From Steroidobacter denitrificans (GTDB taxonomy: Bacteria; Pseudomonadota; Gammaproteobacteria; Steroidobacterales; Steroidobacteraceae): 64,000 nt of DNA. The translations under genes were made by a program, and so were the position numbers. The stretch is taken from contig NZ_CP011971.1 of NCBI RefSeq assembly GCF_001579945.1, forward strand, positions 2,726,030 to 2,790,029, written 5' to 3'. The notes beneath the pieces were generated by a model that was not told the DNA's origin, made no database searches, and was given only the letters and a program-made list of their open reading frames with translations. Position 1 is the first letter of the stretch. Each line of letters starts with the position of its first letter. Shown piece after piece: positions 58,861 through 64,000 of the stretch.

Positions 58861-59408
58861 AGCGCCAGCCGGATGCCGTCCGGCTGTCCCCTGGGGACCG
58901 CCCAGGAACCGTCCCGGCGATCCGGAAACCACCCGCTGACCGCCCCGGCGGGCATTCCGAAAACTCAGGCTCCCGGAGCCCATGAAATCCCTGCGAAAAC
59001 CTTCAAGATTCCCGGATCCGCCTGCGAAAGGCCCTCCAGACCTGTCAGCAAAGGCCGAGCAGCGGTAAATCAACCGACAAATCGACCTGGGGCTTGAAGA
59101 ATTCGATGACGCCGGCATTGATCCAGCGGCCATATCATCCGACAATTAAGGGCTCGGCTTGTAACTCGAATTTGGCTGAAACCCGATCCCGGCTCGCTAC
59201 TTGAATCAAGGAAATCTCATTTCCGTCTGAATTTCGCTCCAGTCCGGCTCATTGTGGGATTTTCCCAGGCTCAGTCACGCCCACGCGGGATTTCCGCGGC
59301 AATCGCCGGCACGCTCCGGGCAACCTCCCCGATACCAAGCCTCCTCAGCAAGACTCATTCTGGACTACAATCCGCGCCCCCATGATCAACCACCCCAAGG
59401 AATCCGAT
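58861..59408. other. 548-bp intergenic region with two small hairpins
   Basis: Contains AGCCGGA-TGCCG-TCCGGCT at 58867-58885 and CCTGGG-GACCG-CCCAGG just after, both stems of 6-7 bp without U-tracts, probably ending the FAH transcript. The rest has no RNA gene, riboswitch or supported ORF that I recognise. A promoter for the downstream coiled-coil gene is expected near 59300-59375. Confidence 0.5.
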
Positions 59409-60161
59409 GTGAATCAACCGGAACTAGAGCTTCAATTGAAGGTATGGAAGGAACTCGCCATCAGTAAACAGGTGCTGATGCGAACCGCAACCGATGCATT
59501 GAAGCTGGATCCGAACTGCACCCAGGAACAACTCAAAGAAGCGCTCGAAAGCGTCATCCAGAAGATCGCCAAGTCCGAGACTCATGTCGCCCAGGTTCAG
59601 GCGGAAGCCAAGAACACGGTCGCCGCGATCGAGAAAAAGCTGACCGCAAGTGAAAAGGCTCAGGCCGCCGCCGCCGCCACGATCGAACAGTTGCGCGCCG
59701 CTCAGGAAGGCATGGGCCGGGACATCGTGGCCGAACGCACCGGGACGACCCGGGAAATCCAGAAATTGAAGGAACGCATCGCCGAACAGGAAAAGGCCAT
59801 GAAGGCGATCAACACGGCGTTATCGGATACGCCGGAAAACGTGCTGCGTAAAATGAACACGCTCAAGAAGCAGAAGCAGGAAGAGGCCGAGGCTCGCAGA
59901 GCCGTCGAAAGTGCGTTGAACACCATGCGCGCCGACAAGCGCAAGCAGGAACAGCACACCACCGAGGTGCTCAAGGACAGCGCGAAACTGCTGCAGGGCT
60001 ACCGCGATCTGCATGCCGCATGCACCACCATACATGAACAACTCAAGCCCCTGGTCGCCGATGCCAAGGATCTGCCCGCATTGCCCGAGTTCGATACGAA
60101 GCTCGTGGAAGGCATCGAACAGGCCACCGCCAAAATCGAGAAATCACTCGACAAGAAGTGA
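59409..60161 (+). CDS. Coiled-coil protein of unknown function
   Basis: A 250-aa soluble protein. The GTG at 59409 is favoured because AAGGA lies 7 nt upstream and gives VNQPELELQLKVWKELAISKQ; an ATG at 59382 is the alternative. It is almost entirely coiled coil from residue 60 to 220 (Ala/Gln/Glu/Lys-rich, with KLKERIAEQEKAMKAIN and KKQKQEEAEARRAVESAL). No signal or membrane segment. It may be a cytoplasmic scaffold or DNA/cell-division accessory; that cannot be told from sequence. Confidence 0.85.
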   Translation: MNQPELELQLKVWKELAISKQVLMRTATDALKLDPNCTQEQLKEALESVIQKIAKSETHVAQVQAEAKNTVAAIEKKLTASEKAQAAAAATIEQLRAAQEGMGRDIVAERTGTTREIQKLKERIAEQEKAMKAINTALSDTPENVLRKMNTLKKQKQEEAEARRAVESALNTMRADKRKQEQHTTEVLKDSAKLLQGYRDLHAACTTIHEQLKPLVADAKDLPALPEFDTKLVEGIEQATAKIEKSLDKK

Positions 60162-60194
60162 TCCGTCAGGAATTCGGCGGCCGGCCCGGCGCGC

Positions 60195-60740
60195 TCACCA
60201 CATCAGGTCATCCGGCACGACGAAGTCCTTGTAAGGATCGTCCGCCTCGGCGACCGGACGCTCGTCCGTCAGGGCGACGACCGCACGCGGCTCACGTTCG
60301 CGTATCCGTTCGGCAATTTCGGCCGGAACCACATCGTACCGTCCTTCGCAGCGCACGATGACCAGTGAACCGGCGATCAATTTTTCGCGCAGCGCCGCAT
60401 CGACGCTCATGCGCCGCACCTTCTGCCGATCGATGAAATTGAAATAATCGTCGGTCTGCGGACGGGTCACCCGATGCTGCTCGATCAACTGCTTGATCTG
60501 GGCCCAGCGCTCTTTCCTTTCCGCCTGTTCCTGGCGCTTGCGATTCAGTTCCTGATCGCGCGCGGCTTTCGCGGCTTGCGCCTGTGCGGCACGGCGCTGC
60601 TGCTCCTTGTGGCGCTCCGCTGCGGCAGCCCGGTTCTTATCCTGCTTGTTTCGCTGATACTGCTGCTGTTCCGCCTGCTTCGCCTGTTTGCGGCTGCCCA
60701 GACCGGCCTGCAACAACTGCTCTCGCAACGACATGCTCAT
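60195..60740 (-). CDS. DUF2058 (YaiL-like) protein
   Basis: A 181-aa basic protein. The N-terminal half is Gln/Lys/Arg-rich coiled coil (LREQLLQAGLGSRKQAKQAEQQQYQRNKQDKNR); the C-terminal half is the conserved DUF2058 domain (DYFNFIDRQKVRRMSVDAALREKLIAGSLVIVRCEGRYDVVPAEIAERI) ending DDPYKDFVVPDDLMW. E. coli YaiL is similar in size. Possible nucleic-acid-binding role; unproven. It converges on the coiled-coil gene. Confidence 0.93.
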   Translation of the reverse strand: MSMSLREQLLQAGLGSRKQAKQAEQQQYQRNKQDKNRAAAAERHKEQQRRAAQAQAAKAARDQELNRKRQEQAERKERWAQIKQLIEQHRVTRPQTDDYFNFIDRQKVRRMSVDAALREKLIAGSLVIVRCEGRYDVVPAEIAERIREREPRAVVALTDERPVAEADDPYKDFVVPDDLMW

Positions 60741-60809
60741 GAATCGATCCCGAACGCCAAGAGTCCCGTGCGGACCCGGAAGGCACTATGGGGATTGCAC
60801 CGTTGCCGG

Positions 60810-61538
60810 TCAATCGGCAGACCCCCGCGGCGTAAACAGCCGGTCGAGATCCGCAGCGGCGAGCAGCCGCCATTGACCCGGCGCCAGAGTGCCGAGTTCC
60901 AGCGCACCGATGCGGCATCGATGCAGACTTTCCACATGGTTACCCAGCGCTGCGAACATGCGGCGCGCCTGATGATAGCGGCCCTCGGTCAAGGTCAGGC
61001 GCGCCCGGCGCGCGTCGAGGACCTGCAGCAACGCCGGCGCCAGCGGCTGGCGCTCGGAGGCGAGCATCAGGCGGCCGCTGGCGAACACCCCCGCCTCATC
61101 GCCCCGCAAATCGCGCGCCAAGGTGACTTCATAGACCTTGGGCAGGTAGGCGCGTGGATGTGTAATCCGGTGCAGCAGCCGCCCGTCGTCGGTCATCAGC
61201 AGCAAGCCGCTGGTGTCGCGATCCAAGCGGCCGATGCTGGCAAGTTGCGGGGAACGCCGCCTGAATCGTGGCGGCAGCAGGTCGTAGACGACGGCACCCG
61301 GGTCACGCGTCGAACAGGTGTATTGTGTCGGTTTATGCAGCATCAGCAGCATGCCGGCCGGTGGATCCAGCGGCTCGCCGTCCAGGCGAACGTTGCCATG
61401 TTCGACCCGGTCATCCGCATACAGGATCTCGCCCGAGGCGTCCGTGACTCGCCCTTCGCGGAACATGAGCGCCACTTGCTTGCGGCTGCCGTAGCCTAGG
61501 TTGGCGATCAGCCTGAGCGCCTTGATCACAGGATCCAT
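60810..61538 (-). CDS. rsuA: 16S rRNA pseudouridine516 synthase RsuA-like
   Basis: A 242-aa synthase. The short N-terminal S4-like part (IKALRLIANLGYGSRKQVALMFREGRVT) is followed by MLHKPTQYTCSTRDPGA, the catalytic Asp in GRLDRDTSGLLLMTDDG, KVYEVTLAR and EGRYHQARRMFAALGNHVESLHR. Size and motifs fit RsuA, which modifies 16S rRNA U516, better than the longer RluB type encoded elsewhere in this window. It is followed upstream by DUF2058 on the same strand. Confidence 0.88.
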   Translation of the reverse strand: MDPVIKALRLIANLGYGSRKQVALMFREGRVTDASGEILYADDRVEHGNVRLDGEPLDPPAGMLLMLHKPTQYTCSTRDPGAVVYDLLPPRFRRRSPQLASIGRLDRDTSGLLLMTDDGRLLHRITHPRAYLPKVYEVTLARDLRGDEAGVFASGRLMLASERQPLAPALLQVLDARRARLTLTEGRYHQARRMFAALGNHVESLHRCRIGALELGTLAPGQWRLLAAADLDRLFTPRGSAD

Positions 61539-61574
61539 GGATATCGAGACATCGAAAAATCCGTTCAGCCCGAT

Positions 61575-62696
61575 CTATCGAGATACGGCCGCCCGGGACG
61601 CCTGCCGCCGGGCTTTCACCGCCTCGATGACCTTGAAGCCGCCGGCCTGCGCGATCGTGTGCACTGCGGCGAAGCCGCGCGCCAGTTCGGCCTCATAGGG
61701 CAGGTGTCGATTGGCCACCAGCCACAAACGGCCGCCGCCGGCCAATGCCTGTGCAGCCGCGGCCAGGAACCGCCGGCCGATGTCCGGACGATCGGCGCCG
61801 CGCTGTGCGTGAAAAGGCGGATTGGTGACGATGACGTCATAACGGCGCGCCAGACCGGCCATTACGTCATGCCAAAGAAAATCGATGGCGATACGCGCCT
61901 GGAACGGCGCCAGGTTCACGCGCGCCAGATCCAAGGCACGCCGTTCCGCGTCGATGACATCCAGGGCCTCGATACCCGGACAGCGCTCCAGCAATTGTAC
62001 CGACAGATAGCCATGACCCGCCCCCAGATCCGCGGCATGGCCAGCCAAATCCAAGGGCAGCAACGAGCCCAGCAGCGCGGAGGCCGGGTCGATCCGGTCC
62101 CAGGCGAAAAGACCCGGCCGACTGACATAACGCCCGCCGGCGATCCGTCTGGGAGCATCGAGCCGTACCCAAGCCTGCGCCAGCATCGGATCGGCGGCGC
62201 CCTGCAGCGGCCCGCTCCAGAACACGCGGCATTTGTTCTTGACCATGACCTCGACGGGACCGGCCAGACGTTCCAGATCCGCCTGCACCGATCTTGCCCC
62301 TTCATTGTTGCTCGCGCAGGCCAGGACCCGCCCACCGGGCGCGGCCGCCATGACTGCGCGCGCCAGCAACGTACGCGCCTCATCGCGCTGACGCGGCGGC
62401 AAGACCAGGACCAGCGCATATCCGCCGGGCACCGGCGGATCCTCCCCGGGCAGAATCACCGGATGCCCCGTGTGCATCAATTCATCCACCTCGGGTTTGA
62501 ATGTTTGCTCGCACACCAGGCCGGGCAGACGGCAGCCTGATAAAACGCCGCCGGCCCGCGCGCGCAAAAACAGGACCGCGGGAGCATTCCCGTCCGCCGC
62601 GTCCAGGCACGTACCGCCGGAGGGCCATGCCAGCCGGCCGTGCCGAATCGGTAAAAACAATGTATCGAGTACGGCGTCCGTGGCGCTGCTATCCAG
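61575..62696 (-). CDS. RsmC/RlmG-like RNA methyltransferase
   Basis: A class I SAM-dependent methyltransferase of about 373 aa. The SAM motif DLGAGHGYLSVQLLERCP and the catalytic NPPFH (VTNPPFHAQRG) are characteristic of the RsmC/RlmG N2-guanine group; the N-terminal half looks like their degenerate methyltransferase domain. No ATG, GTG or TTG with a ribosome-binding site suits the N-terminus: the frame stays open upstream to 62819 within the aminotransferase gene, while the likeness starts near TDAVLDTLFLP. A CTG at 62696 is given as the likely limit. Exact rRNA target unknown. Confidence 0.8.
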   Translation of the reverse strand: MDSSATDAVLDTLFLPIRHGRLAWPSGGTCLDAADGNAPAVLFLRARAGGVLSGCRLPGLVCEQTFKPEVDELMHTGHPVILPGEDPPVPGGYALVLVLPPRQRDEARTLLARAVMAAAPGGRVLACASNNEGARSVQADLERLAGPVEVMVKNKCRVFWSGPLQGAADPMLAQAWVRLDAPRRIAGGRYVSRPGLFAWDRIDPASALLGSLLPLDLAGHAADLGAGHGYLSVQLLERCPGIEALDVIDAERRALDLARVNLAPFQARIAIDFLWHDVMAGLARRYDVIVTNPPFHAQRGADRPDIGRRFLAAAAQALAGGGRLWLVANRHLPYEAELARGFAAVHTIAQAGGFKVIEAVKARRQASRAAVSR

Positions 62697-63963
62697 CCAG
62701 CTTTTCCAGCGCCGCCAGCAGCACGCAGATCGCCACGCCCTCCGCGGCCGGGCCGACTTCGGCCAGGTCCGGGAAGCTCGGTGCGATGCGGATGGTACGA
62801 TCCTCGGGATCCTGGCCATAAGGATGAGTCGCGCCCGCCGGGGTCAATTCCACGCCGGCCTGTTTCGCCAGCTTCACGACTTCCCGAGCGGTCCCCGGCA
62901 GGACATCCAAGGAAATGAAATATCCTCCCTTGGGCTGCGTCCATTTCGCCACACCCGTGCCTCCGAGCAGCTCGGCGAACACCGCCTGCACCTTGGCGAA
63001 TTTAGGCGCCAGGATGGCTCGATGACGGTCCATGAGCGCGGCGATGCCGCCGACGTTGTGCAGCAGGCGCAGATGGCGCAGCTGATTCAGCTTGTCGCCG
63101 CCGATCGTGCGTTTTTCCATGCGCGCCAGATACCACCGGACGTTGGCCGGCGAGCTCGCGAACAATGCCACGCCGGCACCGGCAAAGGTCACCTTGGACG
63201 TGGAGCCGAAGATGAACGCCCGGTTCGGATGACCATGGCGCGCACAGGCCTCGCCGATATTCGCAATCTCGACGGCCTCGGCGCCCAGATGATGCACGGC
63301 ATAGGCATTGTCCCAGAACAGCCGGAAGTCCGGCGCCGCAGTCTTCATTTTCGCCAGGCGATCCACGGTCGAGTTCGAATACACGGCGCCGGAAGGATTG
63401 CTGTACTTCGGCACGCACCACATGCCTTTGATGCGCGCATCCTCGGCCACCCGCTGCTCGACCACGTCCATGTCGGGGCCATCTTCGTGCAGCGGCACGC
63501 TGATCATCTCGATCCCCAGTTCCTGACAGATGGAAAAATGCCGGTCGTAGCCGGGAACGGCGCACAAAAAGGCGATGCCCGGTTCCTTCGACCAGGGCCG
63601 CTCGCTGTCGCAGGTGCCCTTCAGCAACGAGTAGACGATCGCATCGTGCATCAGCGCGAGACTGGAATTGTCGCCCAGAACGACGCACTCGGGGGACACG
63701 CCGAATACCGGCGCCAGCAAGGTGCGCAAGTCGGCCAGTCCCTGCAAGTCGCCGTAATTGCGGCAATCGAGCGCGCCCACCGAGTAGTCTCCCGCGCCTG
63801 GCAGGCACAGCAGCTCATTGCTCAGATCCAGCTGCTCGGCCGACGGCTTGCCCCGCGTCAGATTCAGCTTCAGGCCGCGTTGGGCAAATGTCTCGTAACG
63901 GCTGCGGACTTCGGCCAGGGTGGCGCGCAGTTCATCGGCACACAGACGGGTGAGCTCGGACAT
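62689..63963 (-). CDS. PLP-dependent aminotransferase (MocR-like Asp/Ala type)
   Basis: A 424-aa fold-type I aminotransferase. The PLP Lys is in FGSTSKVTFAGAG; other motifs are LNLTRGKPSAEQLDLS, NYGDLQGLADLRTLL, YSNPSGAVYSNSTVDRL and TIRIAPSFPDLAEV. These match the group annotated as MocR-type aspartate aminotransferase. It transfers an amino group, probably between glutamate and an aromatic or aliphatic keto acid. Its 3' end overlaps the methyltransferase frame. Confidence 0.93.
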   Translation of the reverse strand: MSELTRLCADELRATLAEVRSRYETFAQRGLKLNLTRGKPSAEQLDLSNELLCLPGAGDYSVGALDCRNYGDLQGLADLRTLLAPVFGVSPECVVLGDNSSLALMHDAIVYSLLKGTCDSERPWSKEPGIAFLCAVPGYDRHFSICQELGIEMISVPLHEDGPDMDVVEQRVAEDARIKGMWCVPKYSNPSGAVYSNSTVDRLAKMKTAAPDFRLFWDNAYAVHHLGAEAVEIANIGEACARHGHPNRAFIFGSTSKVTFAGAGVALFASSPANVRWYLARMEKRTIGGDKLNQLRHLRLLHNVGGIAALMDRHRAILAPKFAKVQAVFAELLGGTGVAKWTQPKGGYFISLDVLPGTAREVVKLAKQAGVELTPAGATHPYGQDPEDRTIRIAPSFPDLAEVGPAAEGVAICVLLAALEKLAG

Positions 63964-64000
63964 GCAATCCTCGACTATACGGCAAGCGGATAATGGTAGC

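Noticed and set aside
58867-58885. Classical Rho-independent terminator after the FAH gene
   Set aside because: A 7-bp stem exists but no U-tract follows, so it is only noted in the intergenic entry.
62470-63993. 507-codon frame opposite the aminotransferase
   Set aside because: Antisense shadow of a clear PLP enzyme.
1-64000. tRNA, rRNA or tmRNA genes
   Set aside because: No T-loop/anticodon patterns or rRNA cores were recognised by eye; a tRNAscan run would settle it.
1-64000. CRISPR array or insertion sequence
   Set aside because: No regularly spaced repeats and no transposase-like protein were found.

Overview
The window reads as a chromosomal stretch of a high-GC Gammaproteobacterium. 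The housekeeping genes (folE, rluB, hrpB, acs, rsuA, a DUF2058/YaiL-like gene, yjdM) and the double-length UvrA, DUF3683-type flavoprotein and large TonB-dependent receptors fit the Xanthomonadales/Nevskiales/Steroidobacterales part of the class. That placement is inference from gene content; no rRNA or tRNA gene is present to fix it. Coding density is high on both strands, and no prophage, transposase or CRISPR array was seen.

Layout. 1-9.7 kb: two divergent TonB-dependent receptor genes. The left one is translationally coupled to an S9 serine peptidase of the Atxe2 lasso-peptide isopeptidase type; an NmrA-like Rossmann protein follows the right one. 9.8-20.4 kb: a four-ATPase UvrA, an M48 membrane protease with LemA, a small membrane protein, a lipoprotein M48 protease and folE. 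20.6-28.4 kb: a very large FAD/Fe-S oxidoreductase, then a DegP-like protease followed closely by an OmpR-type response regulator and its histidine kinase. 28.4-31.8 kb: small unknown genes, a TetR/GST coupled pair and yjdM.

31.8-43.1 kb, almost all on the minus strand, is an accessory-looking catabolic block: CoA-ester lyase, a decapitated MaoC hydratase, a DUF3187 protein, a frameshifted acyl-CoA synthetase, a small CxxC protein, a two-part crotonase, a luciferase-like (LLM) oxidoreductase, a LuxR-type regulator, an SDR, an Old-Yellow-Enzyme/dienoyl-CoA-reductase-like flavoprotein and a deazaflavin (DDN-type) oxidoreductase. Together these suggest activation, reduction and beta-oxidation-like breakdown of an unidentified acid. 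Two of the enzymes belong to families that often use cofactor F420.

43.1-48.1 kb is the most striking part: a sigma70-like promoter, a class I cyclic-di-GMP riboswitch, a two-repeat SPOR-like protein and a GH17-GT2 membrane glucan synthase resembling NdvB, ended by a perfect 33-bp inverted repeat. The simplest reading is a biofilm or periplasmic beta-glucan locus controlled at RNA level by c-di-GMP. 48.2-64 kb is mostly housekeeping: RluB, HrpB, DUF4404, HIT, Acs, NlpC/P60, an adrenodoxin-type ferredoxin, an M28 peptidase, a FAH-family hydrolase, a coiled-coil protein, DUF2058, RsuA, an RNA-methyltransferase-like protein and a PLP aminotransferase.
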